Part shown: piece after piece, positions 1 to 7,917 of the stretch | Position numbering within the stretch: position 1 is the first letter of the stretch | Layout of the letters: each line of letters begins with the position of its first letter | NCBI GenBank assembly: GCA_022791455.1 | Contig: JAAVZC010000010.1 | Span: forward strand, 42,695-106,694 | Direction of reading: 5' to 3' | DNA from: Eggerthellaceae bacterium | Lineage (GTDB): Bacteria; Actinomycetota; Coriobacteriia; Coriobacteriales; Eggerthellaceae | Length of the DNA: 64,000 nt | The notes under the pieces: model-generated | What the model saw: only the letters and a program-made list of their open reading frames with translations | Told to the model about the DNA's origin: nothing | Databases searched by the model: none | Program-made: the position numbers and the translations under genes

Positions 1-2112
1 GGTACGCGCCTTTTGACCACCTACAAGTCGCCGCTGTACAACATCGACGGCTCCGTCATGGGCACCGTGGGCGTGGGCATCGACGTCACCCAAGAGCGCG
101 CCTTCGAGAACGAGATTATCGAGAAGAACCGCAACCTGGAGAACATTTTCCGCTCCATGGACTGCGGCGTCATCACCCATTCCATCGATGGCTCGCGTAT
201 CCTTGGCATCAACCAGGCGGCGCTGAACATTCTGGGCTACGACACCGAAGCCGACCTTGTGACCAGCGGGTTCGACATGATTGCCCCCTCGGTCATCGCC
301 GAGGACGTGGAGAAGCTGCGCGAGGACATTGCCAGCCTGAAGCACGTGGGAGACTCCGTTGCCACCGAGTACCGCGTGCGCCGCGACAACGGCGACATCA
401 TCCACGTGATGGGCAACGTAAAGCTGATCGAGAACGAGGGCGAGCTGCTCTATCAGCGCTTCCTTCTGGACAATACCGCCGCCAAGCTGGAGCAGGTGCA
501 GAAGGAACGCCAACAGAAGGATCTCATCCAGGCGCTTTCCGAGGACTACCTGGTGGTTTGCTCTTACAACCTTGACACCGGCGAGGGCACGCCGCTGCGC
601 GTGAGCGTCGACCAGGCACGTTTTTCCGACCGGCTGTTCTCGGAAAACCTCACCATGGACAGTTCGCTGGGCGCCTACATTGCCACCGCCGTGCTGCCGG
701 AGGACCGCGAACGTTTGGCGGAAGCGCTCTCGGTGGAGAACCTGCTGCAGGAGCTGCCCGCGCAAGGACGCCTGCACGTGAACTACCGCGTGCTGCGCGA
801 GGACGGCGAAGAGTACTGCCAGGCCACCGCCGTGCGCACCGGCGACTGGTTGGAGAATCGCACCATCGTGTTGGGCCTGCGCAGCGTGGACAAGCAGACG
901 CGTGACGAAATGATGCAACGGGAGCTTCTGGAAGAGGCGCTGACGCAGGCGAACAAGGCCAGCGCCGCGAAGAGCGCCTTCCTCTCCAACATGTCGCACG
1001 ACATCCGCACTCCCATGAACGCCATCGTGGGCTACACCACCCTGGCCACCAACCATGTGGAGCAGCCGGAGAAAGTGAAGAACTACCTGGAGAAGATCCA
1101 GTCCTCTTCCACGCACTTGCTTAGCCTCATCAACGATATTCTGGACATGAGCCGCATCGAGAGTGGCAAGGTGCTGCTGGACGAGCAGCCCTGCAACCTG
1201 GTCACCCTGCTGGACGACCTGCACAGCATCATCCAGGCGGAAACCAGCGCGCGGCAGCTGTACTTCTCCATCAACACCGAGAACCTGCAGCATCCCAACG
1301 TGCGCTGCGACCGGCTGCGCATCAACCAGATTCTGCTGAACCTGCTGGGCAACGCGCTGAAGTTCACCAACCCCGGTGGCTTCGTCAAGCTGGGCCTGGA
1401 GGAGCTGCCCGGCGCGGCCCCCGGCTGCGGGCGCTACCGGTTCCAGGTGTCCGATACGGGCATCGGCATGAGCGCGGACTTCGTGAAGCACATCTTCGAC
1501 CCGTTCGAGCGCGAGCGCACGAGCACCATCAGCGGCATCCAGGGCACGGGCTTAGGCATGTCCATCACCAAGAACCTGGTGAATATGATGCACGGCTCCA
1601 TCGAGGTAGAAAGCGAGAAGGGGAAGGGCACCACCTTCACGGTGGAAGTGGTGCTGGCGCTGGAGAGCGCGGCGGCCGCCGATGCCGAGGCGCGATTCGA
1701 GCCGGTGCACCTTTCGAGCGACCACCGCATGAAGGGCTCGAGCATCCTGCTGGTGGACGACAACTTCCTCAACCGCGAAATTGCCGTGACCATTTTGGAG
1801 GACGAAGGCTTCAAGGTGGACGTGGCGGTGGACGGCCAGAAAGCGGTGGACCGGCTGCTGGAAGTGGGGCCGGGCCGCTACCAGCTGGTGCTCATGGACG
1901 TGCAGATGCCGGTGATGAACGGCTACGAGGCCACCCGCGCCATCCGCGCGCTGGAAAACCAAGAGCTGGCGAACATTCCCATTCTGGCCATGACCGCCGA
2001 TGCGTTCGAGGAAGACCGACAGAAGGCGCTGCGCTCCGGCATGAACGGGCACCTCACCAAGCCCATCGAGATCGAGAAGCTGTTCGAGGCGCTGGACGCT
2101 ATTCTGGGTTAG
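1..2112 (+). CDS. Hybrid sensor histidine kinase/response regulator, 5'-truncated
   Basis: The reading frame is open to base 1, so the true N-terminus lies outside the window; numbering below starts from the TTG at base 13. The visible part begins in the last strands of a PAS domain, then shows two more PAS-like domains (about residues 40-160 and 170-295), a HisKA dimerisation domain with the phospho-acceptor His329 in SHDIRTPMN, a HATPase domain with NALKF, DTGIGMS and GTGLGMSI boxes, and a C-terminal receiver domain (about 577-699) with the acidic pair VDDN, phospho-acceptor Asp629 in LMDVQMP, and the KP switch lysine. No membrane segment is visible in this part. It would autophosphorylate on His and relay to its own receiver; the signal is unknown. 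Its stop overlaps the stop of the convergent PAP2 gene by 14 bp. Confidence 0.93.
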   Translation, partial: GTRLLTTYKSPLYNIDGSVMGTVGVGIDVTQERAFENEIIEKNRNLENIFRSMDCGVITHSIDGSRILGINQAALNILGYDTEADLVTSGFDMIAPSVIAEDVEKLREDIASLKHVGDSVATEYRVRRDNGDIIHVMGNVKLIENEGELLYQRFLLDNTAAKLEQVQKERQQKDLIQALSEDYLVVCSYNLDTGEGTPLRVSVDQARFSDRLFSENLTMDSSLGAYIATAVLPEDRERLAEALSVENLLQELPAQGRLHVNYRVLREDGEEYCQATAVRTGDWLENRTIVLGLRSVDKQTRDEMMQRELLEEALTQANKASAAKSAFLSNMSHDIRTPMNAIVGYTTLATNHVEQPEKVKNYLEKIQSSSTHLLSLINDILDMSRIESGKVLLDEQPCNLVTLLDDLHSIIQAETSARQLYFSINTENLQHPNVRCDRLRINQILLNLLGNALKFTNPGGFVKLGLEELPGAAPGCGRYRFQVSDTGIGMSADFVKHIFDPFERERTSTISGIQGTGLGMSITKNLVNMMHGSIEVESEKGKGTTFTVEVVLALESAAAADAEARFEPVHLSSDHRMKGSSILLVDDNFLNREIAVTILEDEGFKVDVAVDGQKAVDRLLEVGPGRYQLVLMDVQMPVMNGYEATRAIRALENQELANIPILAMTADAFEEDRQKALRSGMNGHLTKPIEIEKLFEALDAILG

Positions 2113-2782
2113 GTGCGCAGGCGTCGGTTGCGGAATTGCTGGATGCGGCGGGCATGACCCGCTGCCAGATGATGGCGGCCACCGGAATCACCACGCCGCC
2201 GCAGAGCAGCATCGAGCCCAGTACGTCGCTCGGCCAATGAACCCCCAGGTAAATGCGGGTAAAGCCAATATAGAGCACCCACAGCACGGCGGCTGTTGCC
2301 AGCGCCGTCTTGGCGCCGCGCGGCCATTGGGGATGCAGCTTCACCAACACGAACACCGCCAAACCCACCGCAACGATGGCGCCGAAGGTGTGGCCGGAGG
2401 GGAAGGACGCGTTCCACGGGAATTCGATGAGGTTCATGCCTACGGGGCGCTCGCGACCCAGCAGGAACTTGGTGGCCTCGATGACCACCTCGCTGGCTAC
2501 GAGGGCGCCTACGTAAATGCCTGCAGGGCGGAGCTGTCGCTTCGCCATCAAATATAAGGTGAAGAGGGCTGCCACCACAACGCACGGAACGGTGTCGGAG
2601 AGGTCGGTGGTGAAGGCCATGAGCGGCGTGAGGGCATCGCTGCGCAGCGGGAAGACCGCCGCCTGCACGGCGCCGTCCAGCCCGTGCACCCAGCCGGCAT
2701 CCATCGCCACCCCTGCCAGCAGCACTCCATAAGCCACCGCGCAAACGGCCGCCACAACAGCAAGAACCCGAGTCCTATCCAT
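2099..2782 (-). CDS. PAP2-family membrane phosphatase
   Basis: A 227-residue polytopic membrane protein carrying the type-2 phosphatidic acid phosphatase signature: KFLLGRERP, then PSGH, then a final TRIYLGVHWPSD block with the catalytic His/Asp pair. Such enzymes dephosphorylate phosphatidic acid, undecaprenyl pyrophosphate or related lipids at the membrane. I chose the ATG at 2782 because AAGGAG lies 5 bases before it; a longer reading up to 2839 has no comparable ribosome site. The gene converges on the sensor kinase. The substrate cannot be read from sequence; a BacA-type undecaprenyl-PP phosphatase role is one possibility. Confidence 0.9.
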   Translation of the reverse strand: MDRTRVLAVVAAVCAVAYGVLLAGVAMDAGWVHGLDGAVQAAVFPLRSDALTPLMAFTTDLSDTVPCVVVAALFTLYLMAKRQLRPAGIYVGALVASEVVIEATKFLLGRERPVGMNLIEFPWNASFPSGHTFGAIVAVGLAVFVLVKLHPQWPRGAKTALATAAVLWVLYIGFTRIYLGVHWPSDVLGSMLLCGGVVIPVAAIIWQRVMPAASSNSATDACAPNPE

Positions 2783-2907
2783 AAAGCTCCTTCCGAGCTG
2801 GCATCCTGCCGCACTTGCATTCATTTTCCCCGTCAGCACCGCGCGGGGCGTGTGCGGGAAACCATTAGCGGTATCCTTTGCTCATCGTAAACGGAAGGAG
2901 CCCCGCC

Positions 2908-3822
2908 ATGTACAAAGTGCACTGCCTTAACAACATTTCTCCCAAAGGCCTGGAGCTTTTGGACGAGAACTACGAGCTGACCGACAACGTTGAGGAAGCG
3001 GACGTGATTCTGGTGCGCTCTGCCAACATGCACGAGATGGACATCCCCGCCAGCCTGAAAGCGGTGGCCCGCGCCGGCGCTGGCGTGAACAACATTCCGC
3101 TGGAGAAGCTGGCCGAAGCGGGCGTGGCGGTGTTCAACACCCCCGGTGCCAACGCCAATGCCGTGAAGGAACTGGTGATTGCCGGCATGCTGCTGGCCTC
3201 CCGCGACATCATCGGCGGCGTGGAGTGGTGCCGCGTCAACGCCGACGACGAGAACATCGGCAAGTCCGCCGAGAAGGCGAAGAAGCAGTTCGCCGGCACC
3301 GAGATTACCGGCAAGACGCTGGGCGTCATCGGGCTGGGCGCCATCGGCAAGCTGGTGGCCCAGGCGGCCGAGGCCCTGGGCATGAAGGTGGTGGGCTACG
3401 ACCCCTACTCCAGCGCCGAGAAGGCGGCGGCCATTTCCCCCAACCTTATATATGTAGAGGATCTGGCGGATCTGTACCCGGTGGCGGACTTCGTCACCAT
3501 CCACGTGCCCGCCACGCCCGCCACTAAGGGCATGATCGGCGAAGAGGCGCTGGCCCAGATGAAGGACGACGTGGTGATCCTGAACTTCGCCCGCGACACC
3601 CTGGTGGACGACGCCGCGCTGGCCGCTGCCATGGAAGCCGGCAAGGTGCGCGCCTACGTGACCGACTTCGCCAACCCCGCCGTGATGCAGCTGGACCGCG
3701 CCATCGTCATCCCGCATCTGGGCGCCTCCACCGAGGAAGCCGAAGACAACTGCGCCATCATGGCCGTCCAAGAAGTAATGGCCTACCTGGCCGACGGCAC
3801 CAAGACCCACTGCGTTAACTAG
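2908..3822 (+). CDS. serA: D-3-phosphoglycerate dehydrogenase, short form
   Basis: A 304-residue D-isomer-specific 2-hydroxyacid dehydrogenase. It has the NAD-binding GLGAIGK fingerprint, the substrate Arg in NFARDTLVDD and the catalytic His in PHLGASTEEAE, a pattern typical of 3-phosphoglycerate dehydrogenase, the first step of serine synthesis from glycolysis. It lacks the C-terminal ACT or intervening domains of the longer SerA types, so serine feedback through those domains is not expected. ATG 2908 follows GGAAGGAG by 7 bases; upstream in-frame starts have no ribosome site. The uracil/xanthine permease starts 12 bp downstream, so the two are probably co-transcribed. A related 2-hydroxyacid dehydrogenase with another substrate is the main alternative. 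Confidence 0.88.
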   Translation: MYKVHCLNNISPKGLELLDENYELTDNVEEADVILVRSANMHEMDIPASLKAVARAGAGVNNIPLEKLAEAGVAVFNTPGANANAVKELVIAGMLLASRDIIGGVEWCRVNADDENIGKSAEKAKKQFAGTEITGKTLGVIGLGAIGKLVAQAAEALGMKVVGYDPYSSAEKAAAISPNLIYVEDLADLYPVADFVTIHVPATPATKGMIGEEALAQMKDDVVILNFARDTLVDDAALAAAMEAGKVRAYVTDFANPAVMQLDRAIVIPHLGASTEEAEDNCAIMAVQEVMAYLADGTKTHCVN

Positions 3823-3834
3823 AAGGGAAAGGCT

Positions 3835-5244
3835 ATGGCGAAGACCAACAAGCCGGTGCCCACGATGGGCGCTCAAGATTCTGCCGATGCCGTTTACGAC
3901 GCTCGCAAGCAGGGCGCGCCCAAGATGGGCATTTTGGGCCTGCAGCACATGTTCGCCATGTTCGGCGCCACCATTTTGGTGCCCACGCTTACCGGCCTCT
4001 CGGTTTCCGCCACGCTTTTGTTCGCGGGCCTGGGCACGCTGCTGTTCCATCTGGTTTCGAAGGGGAAGGTACCGGCGTTTCTGGGCTCCTCCTTCGCGTT
4101 CATTGCCGGGTACGCCGCCATTGCCCCTAACGGCGAGGCGGAGCTTCTGCCCTACGCCTGCCTGGGTGTTGCCTGTTCCGGCCTGCTGTACCTGTTGCTG
4201 TCGCTGTGCTTCAAGGTGTTCGGCGCGAAGCGGGTCATGCGCTTCTTCCCGCCGGTGGTGACCGGCCCCATCGTTATCTGCATCGGGCTCATTCTGGCGT
4301 CTTCCGCCATCGCCAACTGCCAGACCAACTGGCTGGTGGCCATTGTGGCCATTGCGGTCATCGTCATCTGCAACATTTGGGGCCGCGGCATGATCCGCAT
4401 CGTCCCCATTCTTTTGGGCGTCATTGGCGCCTACATTGCTGCCGCGCTGATGGGCGAAGTGGATTGGCAGCCGGTCATGGACGCTGCGTGGATCGGCCTG
4501 CCGGTGCTTTGGGACAACACGGTGTTCTCCCTGTTCGGGCCGCAATTCGACACGGGCCTGGCCATCACCGCCATCATTACCATCATGCCGCTTGCCTTCG
4601 CCACCATCATCGAGCACATTGGCGACATGTCTGCCATCAGCTCCACCTGCAACCGCAACTACATTGCTGAGCCGGGCCTGCACCGCACCCTTCTGGGCGA
4701 CGGCCTGGCCACCATTCTAGCGTCGCTGTTCGGCGCGCCCGCCAATACCACGTACGGCGAGAACACCGGCGTGCTGGCGCTGACCCGTGTGTTCGACCCG
4801 CGCGTCATCCGTATTGCCGCCTGCTTCTCAATCGTGTTCTCCTTCTGTCCGAAGTTCGCGGCCATCATCGCCTGCATGCCGGCCTGCGTCATCGGCGGCG
4901 TATCGCTGGTGCTCTACGGCATGATCTCGGCGGTGGGCATCCGCAACCTAGTGGAGAACCACGTGGACTTCATGCGCAGCCGCAACGTGCTGGTGGCGGC
5001 CATCATCCTGGTGCTGTCGCTGGGTATCGCTTACAGCGCCGAGGGGGCCATCACCTTCATGGTGGGTGCCGTGACCATTTCGCTCTCGGGCCTGGCCGTG
5101 GGCAGTCTGGTGGGCATTGTGCTGAACATGATCCTGCCGGACCAGGAACCCTACTGGGACGGTGGAGCCGCAGCCAAAGCCGAAGCCGACGACATCGGCC
5201 TGCCCTTGGAAGCCGAGCTGGAAAACTTGCCCATTTCGGAATAG
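3835..5244 (+). CDS. Uracil/xanthine permease (NCS2 family)
   Basis: A 469-residue integral membrane protein of the nucleobase:cation symporter-2 family, with about 14 hydrophobic segments. Family landmarks are GLQHMFAMFGATILVPTLTGL at the N-terminus, the Glu-containing IEHIGDMSAI loop and the TTYGENTGVLALTRV stretch in the substrate-binding helix region, as in UraA and PyrP. It should import uracil (or xanthine) with protons. ATG 3835 follows GAAGGGAAAGG and lies 12 bp after the dehydrogenase stop. The last 30 residues are acidic and hydrophilic. Uracil is the likelier substrate from the overall resemblance to UraA. Confidence 0.93.
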   Translation: MAKTNKPVPTMGAQDSADAVYDARKQGAPKMGILGLQHMFAMFGATILVPTLTGLSVSATLLFAGLGTLLFHLVSKGKVPAFLGSSFAFIAGYAAIAPNGEAELLPYACLGVACSGLLYLLLSLCFKVFGAKRVMRFFPPVVTGPIVICIGLILASSAIANCQTNWLVAIVAIAVIVICNIWGRGMIRIVPILLGVIGAYIAAALMGEVDWQPVMDAAWIGLPVLWDNTVFSLFGPQFDTGLAITAIITIMPLAFATIIEHIGDMSAISSTCNRNYIAEPGLHRTLLGDGLATILASLFGAPANTTYGENTGVLALTRVFDPRVIRIAACFSIVFSFCPKFAAIIACMPACVIGGVSLVLYGMISAVGIRNLVENHVDFMRSRNVLVAAIILVLSLGIAYSAEGAITFMVGAVTISLSGLAVGSLVGIVLNMILPDQEPYWDGGAAAKAEADDIGLPLEAELENLPISE

Positions 5245-5517
5245 GTTCCACCTGCCCGCGAGCGCGGCGTTCGCGAAGGTTACGCTCGACGCGTCGTCGG
5301 GCTGAGCTAACTCCGCTGCGCGGAGTGGATCTCATCCCTCCTTTGGCTTAACCTCGCTCCACCCTCACGAACACCGCACCCGCTACGTCATCTCGACCGG
5401 AGCGCGAAGCGCGGAGTGGAGAGATCCCGTGGCGGACGGCCGAATGGTTGCTGGCTAGCCAATAGCCAAGCGTTCGGCTAATATTTCCTTCGCCGATTCA
5501 AGGAGGAAAGGAAGATC
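5245..5517. other. Intergenic mosaic of short palindromic repeats
   Basis: About 270 bases without a gene. It holds GC-rich inverted motifs, including a 7-bp stem ACTCCGC/GCGGAGT at 5310-5326 that could help end transcription of the permease gene, and one arm of the type A palindromic repeat at 5386-5427. The last 25 bases contain the strong ribosome site of the following lipoprotein gene (AAGGAGGAAAGGAAG). Confidence 0.6.
5386..5427 (+). repeat. Palindromic repeat, type A arm (single)
   Basis: Begins CGTCATCTCGACCGGAG, continues through the GCGCGAAGCGCGGAG inner palindrome and ends GGAGAGATCC. The same arm recurs in the linkers at 28785-28901 and 34993-35103 and at 61160-61202. Here it is extragenic and not paired with an inverted second arm. 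Confidence 0.85.
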
Positions 5518-6276
5518 ATGAAGAAAATCGTTTTGAGCGTTGCGGTTTGCGGCGCCCTGGCGCTGACCCTGTTCGGCTGTGGTCAGCAGGCTTCGCCCGA
5601 AAGCACCGGCACCGACGCGCCGGCCCAGCAGGAGCAGCCGGCCGAGAAGCAGATGACGCCGGAGGAAATCAAGGCGGAGCTGTCGAAGCTGATCGAGAAC
5701 CAGCCGGACAACGCCACTATCGTGAACGACACCGTGACCACGGTTGAGGCTGGCGGCCAGTCCATGACCACCACCATGTTCATCACGGCCATGGCCGATA
5801 ACACCGACGGCTACAAGGGCTATGCCCTCATCAGCGCTCCGGGCACCGAAGTGGACGGCATGGAGACCTTCATGGCCGACGGCAAGGTGATCGCCCAGTT
5901 CAACGGCCAGGTCATCGACATGACCGACCAGATGGGCGGCCAGTCTGAGGACCCGGTGAAGGAAAGCAACGAGCAGGCGCTCCAAGTGGTGAAGGCTGCG
6001 AAGGATATCACCATGACCGACAACGGTGGCCAGAAGACCTTCACTATCACCATGGATGGCGACTCTGCAGCTGTGCTGGATATCGATGACATCGACGTGA
6101 TCAACGACGTGCGCGCCACCTACACCTTCAACGCCGAGGGTCAGCTGGAACTCATGGACATGACCTGCGAAGGCACCACCACCGTGCAGGATCAGGAAGT
6201 GACCATCACCGTGCAGTCGAAGGCGAAGTACTCCGACTACGGCACCACCCAAGTCCCCGCCGCCCCCGAGGTGTAG
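5518..6276 (+). CDS. Predicted lipoprotein of unknown function
   Basis: A 252-residue protein with a classic lipoprotein signal: KK at the N-terminus, a hydrophobic core and a lipobox ending LFGC (Cys about residue 20), followed by a Gln/Ser/Pro/Thr-rich tether of some 30 residues. The remainder is acidic, rich in Thr, Asp and Met, and looks like a beta-rich extracytoplasmic domain; I do not recognise a family, though the layout recalls substrate-carrier or surface lipoproteins of actinobacteria. Its start follows AAGGAGGAAAGGAAG. It stands alone, with repeat-rich gaps on both sides. Confidence 0.75.
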   Translation: MKKIVLSVAVCGALALTLFGCGQQASPESTGTDAPAQQEQPAEKQMTPEEIKAELSKLIENQPDNATIVNDTVTTVEAGGQSMTTTMFITAMADNTDGYKGYALISAPGTEVDGMETFMADGKVIAQFNGQVIDMTDQMGGQSEDPVKESNEQALQVVKAAKDITMTDNGGQKTFTITMDGDSAAVLDIDDIDVINDVRATYTFNAEGQLELMDMTCEGTTTVQDQEVTITVQSKAKYSDYGTTQVPAAPEV

Positions 6277-6301
6277 CGATCTAACGTAACCCGCACCTTC
6301 T

Positions 6302-6372
6302 CGTCATCCTGAGCGCAGCGAAGGATCTTTCCGCCCCAAGTGGCAAGATCCTTTGCGATGCTCAGGATGACG
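6302..6372. repeat. Palindromic repeat, type B inverted pair
   Basis: Left end CGTCATCCTGAGC and right end GCTCAGGATGACG are exact inverted copies, with GGATCTT/AAGATCC inner arms. The element is 71 bp and lies shortly after the lipoprotein stop, where it could act as a rho-independent-like stem even though no long T tract follows. Confidence 0.85.
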
Positions 6373-6465
6373 TGCGTTTAGGGCATTGTGGGTCGGGATC
6401 CGTTTCGTCTGAATAACGCCTAAGCTACAGGTGAAGTCAAGACTGGCGTTGGGACTTTCGACGGC

Positions 6466-6471
6466 TATACT
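6466..6471 (+). promoter_or_regulatory. Candidate -10 box of the structured RNA
   Basis: TATACT sits 8 bases before the predicted 5' end of the RNA closing stem. No convincing -35 box lies 17 bases upstream, so the promoter assignment rests on position only. Confidence 0.4.
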
Positions 6472-6478
6472 TTTAGTC

Positions 6479-6683
6479 AGACCTCGTCCCCACCACATTT
6501 ACGCGATGGACCGACGTATTTTAACGAGGGAGCTCAAGATAGCTGGTGGAACGGAGATTCGTGTCCGTTGATACGAAAGCCGGGAAGCAAGCTGCGAGCA
6601 CCCACCTTTTGAGGTGGGTTCATCCTTCTGGTGGAGGATGGGGTTTTCAATCCGGCGACTCTCGGGTCGCCGGATTCTTTTTT
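6479..6683 (+). ncRNA. ssrS: Structured small RNA, probably 6S-like (ssrS)
   Basis: No reading frame is supported here, but the RNA folds well. A closing stem pairs 6479-6495 with 6629-6647 through 16 pairs and two one-base bulges; inside it are a hairpin AACGGA/TCCGTT (6550-6569) and an 8-bp hairpin ACCCACCT/AGGTGGGT (6600-6619), then a strong terminator. The length of about 165-205 nt, the long closing stem with an open centre, and the hairpin of this sequence on the 3' side match what I remember of 6S RNA, which binds sigma-70 RNA polymerase. The identification is by eye; another structured RNA, such as the raiA motif known from related bacteria, is possible. Confidence 0.5.
6649..6683 (+). 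terminator. Rho-independent terminator of the structured RNA
   Basis: An 11-bp perfect stem AATCCGGCGAC/GTCGCCGGATT with a 6-base loop is followed by CTTTTTT. Confidence 0.9.
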
Positions 6684-6755
6684 CCTGCAAGGTCGTAGGC
6701 GTTCGCGGGAAATTCTCAACGGTTTGAAAAAATGCCTTCTGTTAACCACATATTG

Positions 6756-6764
6756 TGCTAATAT
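6756..6764 (+). promoter_or_regulatory. Candidate extended -10 promoter
   Basis: TGCTAATAT is an extended -10 element (TGn plus TAATAT) 57 bases before the start codon of the small NrdD-like gene. The leader between them can form a short CCACA/TGTGG hairpin. The -35 region is weak. Confidence 0.45.
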
Positions 6765-6820
6765 GCTCGAACGCACCACAAGATGTGGGTTTTAACCCTT
6801 CGACCGTTAAGGAGAATGCA

Positions 6821-7135
6821 ATGGAAACGAAGACCATCGAAGGCGTGAAGATCAACCTGAACTACGCTAACGCTACTGACACTCCGGTGTCTGACGAAGA
6901 GATTGCCGCCTACCTCAAGCGCGCTTACGAGAAGTTCCCGCATGGCCATCTGGAGTCCCTCACGCTGGATGTTGACGGCGAAGACGTGGGCATTCACTAC
7001 GGTCTGGCGCCGGAGCAGTTCGACCGCATTCGCCGCATCACCGGCTACCTGGTGGGCACCCTGGACCGCTTCAACGACGCGAAGCGTTCCGAAGAGGCGG
7101 ACCGCGTGAAGCACAACATCAGCTGCGGCTGCTAA
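6821..7135 (+). CDS. Small protein resembling the C-terminal tail of anaerobic ribonucleotide reductase
   Basis: A 104-residue protein with ATG 6821 behind AAGGAG. Its last 35 residues, RIRRITGYLVGTLDRFNDAKRSEE followed by a C-terminal CGC, strongly recall the end of NrdD, where the GYLVG...RFN...K segment follows the zinc-binding cysteines. The catalytic barrel, glycyl-radical motif and paired CxxC zinc hooks are all absent, so it cannot be a reductase itself. The N-terminal half is predicted soluble and mixed alpha/beta. It may be a stand-alone accessory or regulatory paralogue; the function is unknown. It has its own promoter and terminator, so it is monocistronic. Confidence 0.7.
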   Translation: METKTIEGVKINLNYANATDTPVSDEEIAAYLKRAYEKFPHGHLESLTLDVDGEDVGIHYGLAPEQFDRIRRITGYLVGTLDRFNDAKRSEEADRVKHNISCGC

Positions 7136-7156
7136 CGGCGAATCGTCCTGAGACGC

Positions 7157-7186
7157 AAAATGGCTCCCCACGGGGAGCCATTTTTT
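7157..7186. terminator. Bidirectional rho-independent terminator
   Basis: AAAATGGCTCCCC and GGGGAGCCATTTT form a near-perfect stem with A and T tracts on both sides. It serves the NrdD-like gene on the plus strand and bioY on the minus strand. Confidence 0.9.
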
Positions 7187-7206
7187 GTTGAGAGCAGGGG
7201 CGGGGC

Positions 7207-7812
7207 CTAACGGCTGACGGCGTTGCGGACGGCTTCGGCGCAGACGATGGCGGCGATGGCTTTGCAGATGTCTACCACCAGGAACGGGGCGGCGCATACC
7301 AGGAAGGCGGCCAGGGGGTCCACCGAGAACAGCAGCGCGTACTGAAGGCAGCCGCAGAAATCGATGATGCAGATGAGCACCAGCATGGCCACAATCTCCC
7401 AGCTGGCGGTGCGCAGGATCTGCTTCCAGCGCGCGCCTGCAGCCGGTGCTTTCGCCGTGCTCAGCTTGCGGCCTGCAGCAACGATGGCCGCGGCCACAAT
7501 TCCGCCCAGCAGGTAGCCCCACAGGAAGCCGCCCGTAGGGCCAAGCAGGCAGCTAATGCCACCGGAGAATCCGGCGAAGACCGGCAGCCCAATAGCGCCC
7601 AGAACCAGATAGCCCGCAATGGCAGCCACCGCTTCTTTCGGCTTAAGCGCCAGCACAATGAACGAGATGGCGAAGTTCTGCAGAGTAAAGGGAACGGGGC
7701 CCAGCGGAACGGTGACCATGGCGCACGCGGCGGTGAGGGCGATGGCGATGGCGACGAAAACAATGGAACGCACGCGGCTCTGAGTCGCGGAAGCGCTGAG
7801 GGCTTTTTCCAT
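7207..7812 (-). CDS. bioY: Biotin ECF transporter S component BioY
   Basis: A 201-residue membrane protein with about six segments. The stretch VPLGPVPFTLQNF near the start and LGPTGGFLWGYLLG in the middle are diagnostic of BioY, the biotin-binding subunit of energy-coupling-factor transporters. ATG 7812 follows GGAAAGGA; longer readings upstream are not supported. The T component lies 105 bp upstream on the same strand, so both are probably one transcript. No ATPase gene is adjacent, so it must either share ATPases encoded elsewhere (a candidate is the fused pair at 27932-29707) or work with T alone. Confidence 0.95.
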   Translation of the reverse strand: MEKALSASATQSRVRSIVFVAIAIALTAACAMVTVPLGPVPFTLQNFAISFIVLALKPKEAVAAIAGYLVLGAIGLPVFAGFSGGISCLLGPTGGFLWGYLLGGIVAAAIVAAGRKLSTAKAPAAGARWKQILRTASWEIVAMLVLICIIDFCGCLQYALLFSVDPLAAFLVCAAPFLVVDICKAIAAIVCAEAVRNAVSR

Positions 7813-7917
7813 GGGTATTCCTTTCCGTTGGAGCTTCGAAGCTATGAAGTCTACCAGAAGGCTGGGCGCCCTCATGTTCCTTTCCGGCCAGCGTAGGCCC
7901 TTGTTTTCTCTGTGGAA

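Noticed and set aside
2833..4683. A 616-codon open frame on the minus strand opposite serA and the permease
   Set aside because: It is His/Gly/Val-rich antisense shadow of high-GC genes with strong motifs on the other strand and has no domain.
6479..6683. Structured RNA considered as SRP RNA
   Set aside because: It has GGGAAGCAAGC but not the conserved GUCAGG...GGAAGCAGC helix 8 pattern.
7813..7917. Search for a biotin-repressor operator or riboswitch before bioY
   Set aside because: No convincing BirA-type palindrome or aptamer was seen.
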